From NCBI GenBank assembly GCA_030435675.1, contig CM059625.1, positions 11,656,001 to 11,720,000 of the forward strand: a stretch of DNA of 64,000 bases, written 5' to 3'. The translations under genes and the position numbers were made by a program. Shown one piece after another: positions 12,712 through 25,574 of the stretch (position 1 is its first letter; every line of letters begins with the position of its first letter). Source of the DNA: Steinernema hermaphroditum. Lineage: Eukaryota; Nematoda; Chromadorea; Rhabditida; Steinernematidae. The notes beneath the pieces are model-generated. The model did no database searches, was not told the DNA's origin, and saw only the letters and a list, made by a program, of their open reading frames with translations.

Positions 12712-13704
12712 TTACGGCAAGACACCCTTCTCCTTAAGCTTGGTGATCAGAGTAGCAACGTCCGGCACAAATCCGCCTGCCTTGCGAGTAGGGGGTTCCG
12801 AAACCTAAAGTAATATAGGATTACAACATATTCATCAGCAAAATGCTCTTTTCGAAAACCGTTAGACACAATGGTCATCATGAATTATTAGGCGGGAATT
12901 ATAGATAGATAAGATACGCCAAACTTAAAAGTTAAGAGGAGTTGCTGTTCCGTATAACATATGTCGATCGAAAATCTGCTCACCTCCAGGATCTCAGTTT
13001 GAGCAGTCATATCAATGCCCAACTCATCGGGGGTCTTCTTTTCCAGTGGCTTTTTCTTGGCCTTCATGATGTTGGGAAGGGTCGCATAACGAGGAGTATT
13101 TAGCCGCAAATCGGCGCTGAGCACAGCAGGGAGCTTGACTTTAACAGTGTCCAAACCACCATCAATTTCTCGAGTGACTTTGAGATGAGTGGCTCCTTCG
13201 GCCTCAACCTTGCTAGCAAACATGGCTTGAGGCCAATTCAAGAAACCAGCTAGCAATTGACCCGTTTGGTTTGCATCGTCATCGATCGCCTAGAAAATAA
13301 AAAAAAATCTGCATACAGTTGGGTTTGTGTATGATTACCTGCTTTCCCACAAAGACAACGTCAAACTTCTGATCTTGAGCGATCTTTGCTAAAGCGCGAG
13401 CCACGTGTACAGGTTCAATCTTCTCGGCGGCCGCATCTTCAACAGCAATGTGGATGGCCTTGTCTGCGCCCTTGGCTAAGGCGGTTCGGAGAACTTCCTG
13501 ACTCTTTGCAGGGCCGAACGAGACAGCAACGACTTCCTTGGCAATCTTGGCCTCCTTCAGCTTAACGGCCTCCTCAAGAGCAATTTCATCGAACGGGTTC
13601 ATCGAATGCTGGACATTTTCCGTTACAACTCCTTTCTTGTCCGGTCTGACGCGGACCTTCACTGCATAGTCGACCACACGCTTTACTCCCACAAGAACAC
13701 GCAT
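12712..13704 (-). CDS. ETFB: Electron transfer flavoprotein subunit beta
   Basis: ETF-beta pairs with ETF-alpha in the mitochondrial matrix. The heterodimer carries electrons from acyl-CoA dehydrogenases to ETF:ubiquinone oxidoreductase, and the beta subunit binds AMP. Three exons join in phase: 13339-13704, 12984-13289 and 12712-12804, giving 254 residues against about 255 in animals. Typical family stretches are [19 protein letters not shown] at the N-terminus, [19 protein letters not shown], the nucleotide-binding [13 protein letters not shown], and the ETF signature around [19 protein letters not shown]. The start was chosen because a TTTTCAG acceptor sits directly before the ATG. The gene lies upstream of TRAP-beta in the same orientation. 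Confidence 0.96.
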
Positions 13705-14636
13705 CTGAAAAGAGTAGCAATTCATAGACTAGCTTCACTTAAAATCGTGATGACACAGGTCTCACAATAACCACTGTTCGCCGTCGCTAGAGAATTGATT
13801 ACTGAGCAAAAGTAAAGCCAACCAATTGGTTGAGAAGATGAACGTGGACTTTGCAGTTTGACCCCGCCTGTGCGCTCAATGAATGTCTCAACAAGACTAT
13901 TGGTTAGCGTTCCAATGGTTAATTGAAAAAAAGTGATAATTTTGTGCACGCGCAAGAGCGAAAATACCGAAATAATATTATATTTCTTTAAGCAAAATAA
14001 AGGCTAAATCGACGTTTCTGAATAGAATTACACATACCTGCGGCTAAGGAGTTATGTAATTAAACCCATTTTGAAACAAGCAAATACAACAGGCAGCAGA
14101 GCTTGAATTCCTAGACGCATGCGGAGCGGATGAGAGGCAGACTAACGACTCAATCGCGATCATCTCAACCCAGGCTTACTGTTCGTTCACACTCTACATA
14201 AGCGCGCGTTCACAAGACGACACGAAAATCCGACCGCGTCGTCGGCAAAGAAGGGAGTCGTTTTGGTAGTCTGATTACTGTAAACTCCCGCAACGATGTT
14301 CCTGTGCGGAATCGTATTCGCTTGCAACGTAATAATTCTCGTATGCGGAAGGTCGTTCCGCAGGAGGTGATGACGATAATGATACCACTTCACTTCCGAT
14401 TAAAGGTTTCTTGTCAGCAGGTGTTAATTGACTGGAAACACAACAAAAATTTGATTTGCGGTGCAAAATATTAGAGAATTTTCGTTTGATTTTTAAAAAT
14501 ATTTATACTATAATTTGTGTTGAAAGAGTTTCGCGCGTTGTCATTTCGTGAAGCTAACGAGGGACAATTTGCTTTTTTTTTTGATTGTATGAATGATCTA
14601 TGTATTCACTAATCATTTTCCAGATATTTATTCTTA
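13705..14636. promoter_or_regulatory. Divergent intergenic region between ETF-beta and the lectin
   Basis: About 930 bp separate two genes transcribed away from each other, so it should hold both promoters. The sequence is AT-rich with T-tracts just before the lectin. Short open frames here have no family resemblance and no splice support. The lectin side ends in TTTTCCAG about 14 nt before its ATG, a probable trans-splice acceptor. Confidence 0.5.
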
Positions 14637-16030
14637 ATGAGGGTACTGGCGCTTGCTCTTGTACCCTTCTTGCTCCTGGGTGCCTTAGCGAACGATGTGA
14701 ACCCAACTGCAGCTGATCAGCTGAAGCGCCACATCGCTGGTACATCAGTGAACGAATGGCGCGGTTACTACAAAAGAGAGCACTCCCTCGTAAAGCCGTA
14801 CCAAGGCTCTGGGATGGAAATTCCATATTGGAATATCATTGGATCGACAATGGTAACGGGCCAGCAGATCCGTCTTACTCGTAACGACCAAAGCATGAAA
14901 GGAGCTATGTGGAACAGAATGGTAATATTTACTGAGGTAATACGTTTTCATTTATTTTGCATTTAGCCCGTATGGTCCCGTGACTGGGAACTTCACGTCA
15001 GTTTCAAAGTTCATGGCACCACCGGTGATCTCTTTGGCGATGGCATGGCAATCTGGTATGTCCAGGATCCTGCCCAACTTGGCGATGTGTTTGGCTCAAA
15101 GGATTACTTCCGCGGATTGGGGGTGTTCCTTGATACCTACAGCAATCATAATGGTCCCCATTCGGTATCTTTATTGAATTACTAACGTGAAATCATAAGG
15201 CGTTTCCAGCATGGACACCCTTTTCTCTCCGCGATGGTTTCTAATGGTAGCAGTCACTATGATCATGACCGTGATGGAACCCACACTCAACTTGGTGGTG
15301 AGGGAACCGGATGTGAAGCCAAATTCCGCAATAAAGATCATGATACCCAGGTCCTTATTCAGTATGTTGGAAACACCCTCGCTGTATGTCATGGGATGGA
15401 ATGTGCGCTACTAACAATGAACTCTTTCAGCTTTTTATTGACATCAATGGAGAGGGAACATGGAAGGAATGTATGAGTGTCGATGGTGTTCATTTGCCTA
15501 CCGGTTATTACTTTGGTATTAGCGCTGCCACTGGTGATCTTTCTGGTAAGTATTCCATAATTACTATGAGAAGATAAAACCAAAATGAATAACGAAAATA
15601 CGTTGGGTGGTGCACTTCACTTCTTACACACACTTTATCAACACAGCTTTTTGGTATAAAATAGTTTGTAAAACTGAGAGTGAGAGCTACGATTTACGAG
15701 TGAGGGCTACATTTTATCGCATTCTCTACACAACGTTGATCTATTGGTTCATTTTCAGATAACCATGATGTCATTTCTGTGAAGATGTTTGAACAAGAGT
15801 TTGCCCGCGTGGAGCAAGAAGGATATATCGACAGTGATGCTATCGAGCCTCACGCTGAATTCATCTCTTCTCCTCGTGACCACGTTGATGATCCCAAACC
15901 TTCAAAGCTCGGCTGGTTGGGAACTGTCGTTTTGGTACTTATCGCCACTGGAGTGATCGTCATGGTGGTGTTCTTTGGATTTGCCTGGATTCAGAAGCGA
16001 CAGGAACGTTCTCGAAAGCGGTTCTACTAA
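14637..16030 (+). CDS. LMAN2: L-type lectin of the VIP36/LMAN2 family
   Basis: A type I membrane cargo receptor that binds high-mannose glycans and cycles between the ER and Golgi. Five exons join in phase: 14637-14921, 14967-15164, 15210-15383, 15431-15545 and 15759-16030, giving 347 residues (VIP36 is about 356). Residues 1-18 form a signal peptide. The legume-lectin fold shows the family landmarks FGDGMAIWYVQD, GVFLDTYSNHNG (Asp/Asn of the calcium and sugar site) and GCEAKFRNKDHDT. A membrane helix spans about residues 310-335, and the short cytosolic tail ends in KRFY, the VIP36-type export motif. ERGIC-53 is excluded because there is no long coiled-coil stalk. A candidate polyadenylation signal AATAAA lies at 16369. 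Confidence 0.94.
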
Positions 16031-18069
16031 ATCTCAACCACGCTAATTTATTTATTTCCGGGAGAGTTTATGTGTATCCTATTTGCGTGATCTATCTATG
16101 TGAATGTTTAGCATATGTGGTTTATGGTGCAAAGATATCGTACGGTGTTTGTTAAGAGTTATAATGCTATCAGAAGTCATAATGTGCTACAAGACAGGTC
16201 TGCCATGAGTAGTGGGTGTGTTGGTGGTGTGAGGGTTTCTTTCGCTGTTCTCCTCGATATTTATTATTTATTTACTTGTTCTAACTGCTCATGTTTCGTC
16301 TATTGAGTGTATATGTGCCTCATGGGGTTCAGCGAACGTTTGCTAAGCTTCTGTTCTTCCGTTACACAAATAAATAATGTTTGTGATATTGGGATATTAT
16401 AGGTATACTGTACTGAAGGAAACGTTGCTTTGAGATGGTTTTTAATGCGTTCGGCGGTGTGAGGGAGTTAACCACTCCGTGTTGAGTTTGTGCCCCGTAA
16501 GATGTCTTGTGAGCCTTGAAACTGTATCGAACTGCCACGAAACATTTGCCATAGAACTAGGCACAGCAAATGTTGTCCCTTGGCTGCGAAAATGAAAGCC
16601 TTTTTTTGTGATACACTGTATTCGAGAAAACATGACATATTCTAGGTATGCCATTTAAATTTTGTACATGCGAGCAAATCCCAGTTGCTCAAAAACAAGT
16701 CGGTAGCGATGATTGGTGCTGGGACAATTGACATAACAATCTTAACTACGATACGACACCGTAATCTCCTCATAACAGCTAATGTTGTGAGGAAGGAAGC
16801 CATTTGTGAAGCGGAAGGAACATTGTAACTGAGTATGTTTGTTCCGTTTTACGTATCCTTTCTCACGATCTCGTGATCTTGCTGTATGTTGATTGTGCAC
16901 TGGAAAATAATTATAATTAAGCTGTCATTCATTACCGCACCGCAAGTCAACAGGGGATATTGATTGTAGAATGTCTCACGGAAGCCACGCCACTTCAGAA
17001 GCGCATTTGGTTCTCATTTTAAGAAGCTCTAATCTGCATAATTTCGGCAAGGGCTACTCAATGAAACATCATGGCTCTTTAGATTATGCATTAGCGCTGT
17101 AGACATGTTTTGCACGCAGTAGAAGTTCGTAACCTTTCAGATGAGACGCAACGTTTGTGTTCCACGTCAGGTGCCACTGGCATCTTAGACGAAGCAAACA
17201 GCCCACTAAGAGTTGCACTAAACCTGTTCTTCCGGACTTCCCACTCTTTCTGCATAAGGGCGTTGATTGCGGGTCGCAAAACAAATTAAGGACGGATAAG
17301 CCGCTTTCGAGTTTACATTCACGTTTCAGCGTGCAATTCCCAGAAGCGCACCCTTCCATTTCGCATAGTTTCCGACTAGGTTCTCCATAATTTATCAGAA
17401 ACAATTTTCTGACCTTTAAGAAGTTAGCCTCCAAGCGAAATTATTCATTAAGTTTGGAGCACAAAAGCTGAACAACAATCGTGTGGCCGTGATTTGGACG
17501 GTGATACTGCGAAAAAGTTATTTACCGCAAAAATCTGTGATGAGTTGCATGTAAGCGGAAATCGTAGTCGGAAATACGATGGACGTGGCCACCCACGATG
17601 GCGTCTTTCGGCACGAAACTATAAACATTCTCGCGCCTTCTCAAAGTGCGTTCTGGCCGAGGAAGAGGGAAGTGTTTCCACTTGACATTTGGTTTCCCAC
17701 TAATAATTATGCTACGCAAGCACTCTGGTAATTTATTTTGAGAGCGGAACTGGAAAGGAAATGACACCACTTGTCGGCTTAGCTCATTGTCCCTCTGTTC
17801 ATGTCTTAACGCCTTCATAGTCCCCTCCCGACCCCCTTGATGCTGAATAACTGGACGGCCACCGTCAAGCAGGGGAGGGGGCGTGGCTAGCGTTTTGGGC
17901 TTTCCCTCCGAGGGGCGTAGCCACGCCAACAGGTAATCTACAATCGAGATCGCCTCAAGTAATCCCATTTGGCACGAAATCGACATTCGACATTCGACAA
18001 ATCGACAGTCACTTCTCCATTATTTGTCATTAGGCGGTTGCGTGTTACTTTGTCCAAACGGTGCTTCAG
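16031..18069. other. Lectin 3' UTR and gene-poor stretch
   Basis: The first 340 bp are probably the lectin 3' UTR. The rest has only short open frames on both strands, including a 154-codon frame on the minus strand at 17522-17986. None shows a recognisable domain or a consistent exon chain. There is a GC-rich patch near 17,820-17,930. I see no RNA gene. Confidence 0.4.
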
Positions 18070-18645
18070 TAGAGGATTCGCTTCCAGACGTTTCGATATT
18101 GGCAAGTCCCCTTAATCTGTTGGCAGAGATGATTTCCAATATCTACATGGATGAGGAGGTACGTGTCCATAATTTCACTTAGCATAATTAGAGTTTAAAT
18201 CGTGGCCCAAATGTGCGGTCAATCCGTAAGAAGAGCCGCTTCATATCGTATTAAAAAGGCGGTTTTTATTGCGCTTCCTACAATTGCGATTCTCTCAGAC
18301 TAATTGAATGTTTGACATTCTGTTATCTGAACGGTAGTATAGATGCGCTCAGATACATTTGGCGATTTATAATGATTTTGTTGCAGCAAATGCTTTTTCA
18401 ATTTTTCAATTAAGAAGCGACATCTGATTCCAATATTCATGCAGTATTCACACTTCCCCAGCGGGTTTTTGAGCGTTTGTCTATCGAACTTTTCAAATTT
18501 GACAAATGCGGTTGCGGCAGAGGTGCTAAAAGCCGTTCAGAAATTATGCGCACGTAATCCTGAGTCCCTTTTGCCGAACGTTGACAACATTTTAGACAAA
18601 ATTCACGTTTCTGTTTTGTTTCCTTCTCGTGGGTATCCTCAGTGA
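18070..18645 (+). CDS. Possible 3' exons of an unrecognised gene or pseudogene
   Basis: Two stretches look coding and join in phase. The first ends at 18158 in GAG before GTACGT and encodes SPLNLLAEMISNIYMDEE. The second, 18445-18645, follows ATTCATGCAG and encodes a helical stretch that includes LTNAVAAEVLKAVQKLCARN and ends in TGA. The residue pattern resembles HEAT-type helical repeats, but I cannot name a family. The 5' limit is unknown; the position given is just after a possible acceptor GTGCTTCAG. Upstream, the same frame stays open to about 18,000 without a convincing start. It could be the tail of a decayed gene or an unsupported open frame. Confidence 0.3.
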
Positions 18646-20057
18646 CGCACGACACAAAGCGATCTCCCTGGATGAGTTGTTTTTTGTGAATCTAAGCCAA
18701 AACTCCCCTAGGCACCTGGATGCCTTCCACGGACGCTGTCGTAAGTGTCGACTACAGTACCACGTCATCTGTATCGCCTGAGGCTTCAATCTTTTGTACA
18801 TAGTTTGTCGCTTGTCATAAATTACATAAAAATAAGATTAGTCATGCTAGCGAGACATAATAACTAGATTGGGAATTCTAAGAAACGAGCGTCGTGGCGG
18901 GCAAGGAATGTATTTCTCTTTTGTCGGCAGTGACGCCGGCCAATCGGATTGTTCTTGTTTTTGCAGAGGCAAAATCGAGTTATAAGCGCATAAATACGAC
19001 CTGCCCAGGCAATTCGATTAACTGACCGAACGAAGTTAGAGTCGTGGAGTGGTGTTGTCTGGTCCGTGGATTGGTGCTCTTCTCTGTTTGCATCATTACA
19101 ATTAAGATGAGAAACAAACAAAAAGGAGTGAAATCCCAATTATTCTGTAATTTAGGTTAGTGTGGGCTGTTTCGTGACTTTGTATTACGTCATCGCAAAT
19201 TTAAAGGTCAATGAAGTGGTTGAGCTGCCTTGTACAACTTTTAGGTACCCGTTTTTGAACCCTAGAGCTAGGAATTAGAAACGAATGAATCAAAGTACAT
19301 TGTTCCAAAGTCAAACGGTCTTTCAGGGACAACGCTTATTATACAATGGGCTCCTTTAAAAGTGCAATGAAAGGTGTTTTTCGAACAACTGAGGAGAGAT
19401 GATCGCAAATTCAATTTACTGATGTGGGGTCACGCTACAAAGGCCTTTTGAAGAGTTCAAAAAACGAACTCTTGTCATTGTTGTACGAGTTCATAAGTAC
19501 AATTACGTTTAGAGTGAACCCACAGTTGTATGTTACTCTAGGAATTTTTTTATGGAGACCATAATGCTTTGTTTTGCGCGAGAATGTCCTTGTGGAATGC
19601 AAAGTGTAAAACCGCTATGCAAAGGGACGCACTTTGTCAACACCGCGCTGCAAAGTTAGTCAAAATAAAGTCCGAGATTGCATGAAAAAGTGGTCGTGGA
19701 ATCGGCAACGATATGTTCGGAAGTTGCACTTGACGAGGAACGAAGAGCGGAAATGATGGGAGTTCTTAAAAGTCTTCCTTCCGTTGGAAATTCTCTCTGT
19801 GTGGCCCTCTCGCTACACAGAGACTGTGTGATGTCTGAATCTGAATAGGGGATAAATGAGCACTGAGCGGAGGAAGCCCCTCAGATTCACGCTCCGCTCG
19901 GAATGAAATTACCACTCCCAGAGAGCAAACAACACATCCCTCTCACCCTTAATTATGTCTAATTAGGGCTTCGAAGTTTCAGTTTCCGTTCGTCGCGCTT
20001 CCGGATCCGGAGTCTCTTAACGAAGCCCCTGTACGTCGTAGACACAACTTCGTGATC
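18646..20057. other. Gene-poor stretch
   Basis: No gene chain could be built here. A short plus-strand open frame at about 18,644-18,781 ends in a cysteine-containing tail but has no matching splice sites. A hairpin-forming inverted repeat, TCTCTGTGT and ACACAGAGA around a 12-nt loop, lies near 19,793-19,823. The promoter of the downstream B-box gene should be in the last few hundred bases. Confidence 0.4.
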
Positions 20058-23000
20058 ATGAACGGCGGTATCCCCTTTGAAGATCAGGTATACGGTAGCG
20101 CTCAATCGCACACTAACATTTTTGTCAGCTCCTGGAGCGTGACCGAGAGCTCTGCAACGAGTGCAATCTCAACAAAATCGCGTACACGCTGTGTACGGGT
20201 TGCGTCACTGTTTTCTGCGGCTCCTGTGTCAATGAGCACCTCCAAAAAATGACCTGCAACGGCGACACCAAACGTTTCATTGATGTGGACAACCTTTTGA
20301 AACGTCCTCCATACTGCGAGCGCCATCCGTAAGAGTGGAGTCACTCCTTTCTTGGCATTCACCATCGGGTTCAGGGGGAACGTTTGCACCGTGTTCTGCA
20401 ATCGCTGCTTGGCCTTCACGTGTCAGGCGTGCATCGAAGTGGACGGCGTTCGCAATGACGACTGTTCGGCTCATTTGGCTTCTTCGGCCGGGATGTACAG
20501 GGAGCTGCAGACAAAGGCCAAGCAGGCCCTCCAGGAGGTGCACTTCTGGATCCACACGCTCGGCAATCTGCAAACGCAGATTGAAAATCGCATTGGTCAC
20601 TTGAATCGTCTCAAACTGAACGCCGACGAGATGCAGCAGCAGCGAATTGCGATCAAGATGGTTTGTTGTTCAATTTCTCATAATTTGTAGTCTCCGAGGG
20701 CATTCTGACCATTAGACTCACAACGGAAATATCCTCGATTTGCAAGCTTTTCCGATTTAATGCATTGGCACCGAATTCAAACCGTCACAGTGTTAAAATT
20801 CGAAAATACATCGTGCCCTAACATATCAATCCACCAGATATAAAAATGCAGATGTCCTTCATTCCATGGCAATTCACGATTGGCAATTACATGTTTATTA
20901 GGATGTATTCATTCGCTTTTCGATTCACAATTGACTTACACGACGTTAACAGGAAAGTGTTCACCACAACTTTCGTTTCGCAAATGTCACCGGTCATAAA
21001 GTCGTTTCATGCACGCTTATTGAATCGCTTTTTGATGATCAGAATTATATGGTAAACAGTCTACTTGTCAAGTTTTGATAATCTGAAATCAGCGCCATCT
21101 CCTATTTCTAAGTTCATGTGTAGCAACTTTGTCTTCCCACGTATTTATAGTTAGAGATCACTTGACAATGCCCTTAACCGCTCGTGTTATTCCTTCATTC
21201 AAAACGTTTTCAATCTTTGCTCTGGTGAAAGTTTCTTCTCTACTAAATGCTGTTTGATATTTGGCTCTTGACGTCGCCAACACAATTTGAATTCGAATGT
21301 AACGCGATTAGTTTGTCCAATTTGAATTTGAAACAGTCGAAAGTAACGAGGAAATGATCCGTGAGCCTAGCCGACCAGAAAACGTAGTCTCGGAGAACAA
21401 CTTGTTTACTGATCGCAGCGATGCTTTGTACAGCGTGCGGACTTCAATTGCGCATTGTTGCATGAGCGGATTTCCGGGAAAGAAATAGAAGCGGACGGAG
21501 CATCGAACTTTGGATTCCACACCCATTCATGTGGAATGGGTACTGATGAATGTGACCATTCAAACAATTCAATGGGCATTTAGCACTGATGTCTTGAGGT
21601 CTTGAAGGCTGCTGCTACCACATATTAAAGAAATGCAATAAGCACAGCTGTTTATGAAATGCACGAACTTGACCCTTTCGGTAAACACTTTAAGGAGGCA
21701 GTTCATGATAAACTCTTCTCGTCATCTCTGTTTTCGAACGGTTGCCCTCTCTAAGCACAATCAGAAACAATTTGAGTTTCCGGCATATTAGTACAATGAG
21801 CTGACATTTCGTTTTTATTACGATTTGTTTTCTTTGTTGTTTAATCTTTGAGCGAGGTGTTTTCTACTTCGTTAATTTGCTCTAATTGGCCTCTAGAATT
21901 GTATTAGATAGCCGTCGTCGCACTTCTCATGTTCTCCTTTCTAGGAAGTGTTTGTGGACGCGACAAGAAAAGTCAACGAAGCATCGACATATCTCAACAG
22001 CTGTAGAGAGTTCGCCGACGAATATGATCAGAGGGACTACGTCTCCGTGGCCGACCTGCTCAAAGTCACTCAAATCCTCGACTTCGAGCCCAGTCGTGAA
22101 TATCTCAACGTTCTCGTTCAAGATACAATCTTCCATATGAGGCACATGCACTACGCACCCAACTGCGAAGCCTTGAACTGTCAGCCCAGCATGGGTGTCC
22201 TTGTCGATCGGGAGCCGATCCACTTCGAAAGCTGTTTGGCCATGGCAGGAACGGAGATGTTCGACCGCGTCTCGTCGATCGCGTTCACGGGCGATCTCGG
22301 TGAGGACAGTAGGCTTATGGTTGTCGATCGCAATCGCTCAGCTTGCTACGTAAGCAGTTTTTAGTCATTTTCTAAATGTTCTATCTCATTCCCAAATACA
22401 GAACACAACGTGGGATGCCGGCTTCCACAACTAGTCGCTACGAACAGTTGGACAGCGTTCCAGTGTTTCGATCTTCTCTCTTGCAGAGTTCAGCATATTC
22501 CAAAACCTGTGTTAAGTGACTAATTATGTATATCTAGAAAATTCACCTAAATGCGAACTGTTCCACTAATCTTAACCGTATTGTTCTCAACTTCAACCTC
22601 ACAGAATTGATCTTGCACCAAAACGTTTCCAAATTACTATTATGTATGAGACGTGCGAAATTGGAGTTTACATCTACCTCCTTTACTGCGATTGTTCACA
22701 TAAATATCGTTGCTACATTGTAAGCATGTTTTTTCGTACCTCCACTCATTCTCTAATGGATATTCTGGCTCGATTACCATGTATGTGACATTTCGAAAGT
22801 CGTACAAAATTGTGATAAATATCGCGTGCCGGTCTCCAAAACAACCCTATTCTAAGAAATGCAAAAACGTAGAAAGACATAACAAGCATGTAAGTCGAAA
22901 AACGTCTGTGGAACGCTGAATAGGTACGTCTAGCTCTGACACACAATTCCTCGGAACGCTTCTTAACACAAAAATGACGTGTCTGGGAATATTGGCACAC

Positions 23001-23908
23001 CATTTCTCACTCGATCCCACAAACAATCATTACTTTCCAAGTGCTTTTGAAAAATTCGAAGAAATTGTTCTTTAGATTCTACCTCTGGGAGAGCCTTTGT
23101 CCCGCTTTGTCAACGGCTCTATTAAAATGCACTATCGCGGACTTAAAGCTATCTTCTCTGAGAAGACCGAGAAGTTCGTCGTGTCACCAATGGGTAGCCC
23201 AGCTCAGATTGTGGCGTTCGATCTGGATGGAAACGCCGAAAAACACGGTAGTCACGACAATAACACTGTAATCGTCGATATGTGCACCGGCCGACACCAG
23301 GAGACTGTTCTTCTCGAGAGAAATGTACCGCATAGATCATGCATTTGGTTGATGAACCGATTTTTCCAGCCTCAATTCGTCGAAATTTCTGTCATTGACA
23401 GCACTCCCACCAAAAATTCCTTCAGACCGGGCCCCGATGTGCTTCGTAACCCTATCGCTATCGCTGCGGACGACAGGGGAGACTATCTGCTCCTCGACAG
23501 ACACTTTAACCAAGTGCGGGTAGGAAACTAGTGAATTCCTATACCACACACATTCACTCGTGGCTCTAGGTGATTGATAACGCTGGCAACCTGAAGCATA
23601 GCTTTGGGTCGGCCGACTACTTGAAAATTCCCGTAGCCATCGAATATGATATGGTCAAAGGAAGAGTTCTCGTTGCATCGGTCTCCGAGGGACAAAACTT
23701 CTTGACCATATACGATAAGGTAGTGCACTTTGAGAGAAAAGAAACACACGCTTCGTTGCAGCGATACAATCTCGAGAAAGCCTTCGAACTGAGAGGAATG
23801 CGGGGAATGATCACCTCCATCAGCTACGCTTCCTCGAACGTCCTCTTCGTCTCGACAGGCCATTTCGTTTACTCCTTCAGTAGCAGGGCATTCGAAGCGG
23901 ACGCCTAA
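20058..23908 (+). CDS. B-box zinc-finger protein with coiled coil and propeller-like C-terminus (TRIM/NHL-like)
   Basis: Seven exons join in phase: 20058-20087, 20129-20328, 20375-20660, 21945-22349, 23076-23324, 23370-23519 and 23570-23908, giving 552 residues. Near the N-terminus are two cysteine-rich zinc-binding stretches: CNECNLNKIAYTLCTGC with a following CGSC, and CERHPGNVCTVFCNRC with CQAC and a final H, which fits B-box 1 and B-box 2. A helical, coiled-coil-like region (about 110-175) follows. The C-terminal half has strand-rich repeats such as NPIAIAADDRGDYLLLD and IDNAGNLKHSFG, which resemble NHL blades. No RING finger is visible, so ubiquitin ligase activity cannot be assumed. A 42-nt in-frame segment at 23720-23761, starting GT and ending AG, may be an intron; removing it gives 538 residues. 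The third intron is long (1,284 bp). Confidence 0.72.
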
Positions 23909-25574
23909 ACAGCCGACGCTTGTCCGAAGGGCGATCGAACTGTAGTTGTGTGATTAATTAATCTTTGTTAATCTGTTTTGTAACAATGTTTTTAAGTAAA
24001 TAAATGTGTGCTGTGTTACTCATCTAACGTCCAACCAAAAACGAGTATGAACCCAATAGAAATATATAAGCTGAAAAAACAGACATTGAACGTTAAAACC
24101 ATGGAAAACCTAACATTACATTCCCGAAACTGCGTAGAGCTATACCGGCCTACGTGCCTAAAGGACTTTATACCGTTTAGGGCTTAAGCCGATTCTGCCA
24201 ATTCATGTTATTCCTTACGCAGATAGAACACCGAAGTCGCTGCGTTTTTCACGGCGTCAAATCTCTCGGTGTTAGCCTAAGTCAGAGAATCAGCCAAGCT
24301 TAGTATTGTGCACCACAAAAGGACGCCTAGACGCATGTCTAGGAAAACAACGCCAAATTGTATGATCCACTGGATTTTCCCAATACCTAACCCATTGGAT
24401 GAGACAGAGCCAGTTGGAACCACATAGCTATTTGAAACCGCTTATTTGACAACTACAGTACCTTATTCAGTATTTATTCAGTACATACATATAGCGTGGA
24501 TATCACTTGAAGTGGTCACCTTTAGCGTCGATAGAGAGCTGAGCACGCTTGATGAAAATTAGGCCGAGGCACGCAAGGGTTTCCTGACTATTTTGTTCCC
24601 AGTCTTGTTCTAAAGTTCTCTTCTGGGAGTCGATGATGACGTGGCGTCTTCGGCAGACCTTCTTCTCCAGAATGTAGCAAACTGCGCATTTCATCGGATT
24701 CACATCCGGAGATCAGATCCGAATATCCTTGGTTCATTCAAGGGATTTGCTTTTTGCCTGTGGTTCAGTGGATGTCATATTTTTCCCATCATATTGACAA
24801 TTTTCTCAGGTTCTTTATCAGCCATTTAAGGCCGCCGATTGACCAAATTGGCTGAGATCTCTCTTTTTCTGAACCACCAATTCACATTATTTCAGGGATT
24901 GCATGAGATTCTTTCTTCATTTTGCAGGCTTTTTTTCTAAAAAATTGTATCGGTTTGAATAACAAGGTGCCGGAGAGCTAATTGGCGAGCTCGAATAAAT
25001 CTATGCAAAGATCTTTTTGTCGCGGCGTAGTCATTTGACATTAACTTTCCTTTGTTCTGTTGGCAAATAACAATAAGAAAATCGTAGTTTTCTTGTTAAT
25101 CTCGATTGTTGTGTGCCCCTGATCATTCATTTGTAGTGCTGCTTGTAGTGCTAACATATTCCGAATAACATGTTAGGAATAAATGCAAAAGGTTTTGCCA
25201 TTGGAAATAGCAAAGGTCGATAGAGGCTTTCGTGGTGCTAGAGGGTAACGTTTGAATAGCATTCGTGAAGTTTTCAAAAACTGATGCAATGTGTGGTGCC
25301 TTTTCAATTAACGCAATCGCTCAATTGCGCAGCAAAGGGATGCACCCCAGACCACACATTTTATGATCTAGTCTGCAAAATCAGGCGAAACTGTTGACTC
25401 TCTGAGAAATCGCACCCTATGTATGAAGTAAGAACCAAAGGCCGAACCCACTTATAGCATCAGTTTTTTTCAGATGAGGAACTCTAAGATAATATGCTTT
25501 TCCGTGGATGTAGGAATGAAGCGAGGTGGAAATCCCGCAAATATTACGCAGATGTAAAGGTCAGTCACATTGCG
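23909..25574. other. B-box gene 3' UTR and gene-poor stretch
   Basis: A likely polyadenylation signal AATAAA lies at 23999. Beyond it the sequence is AT-rich, with only short open frames of no recognisable family. No RNA gene or tandem repeat was seen before the foldback repeat that starts near 25,575. Confidence 0.4.

Noticed and set aside
17522..17986. 154-codon minus-strand open frame
   Set aside because: No family resemblance, no splice partners, and overlapping plus-strand frames of similar quality.
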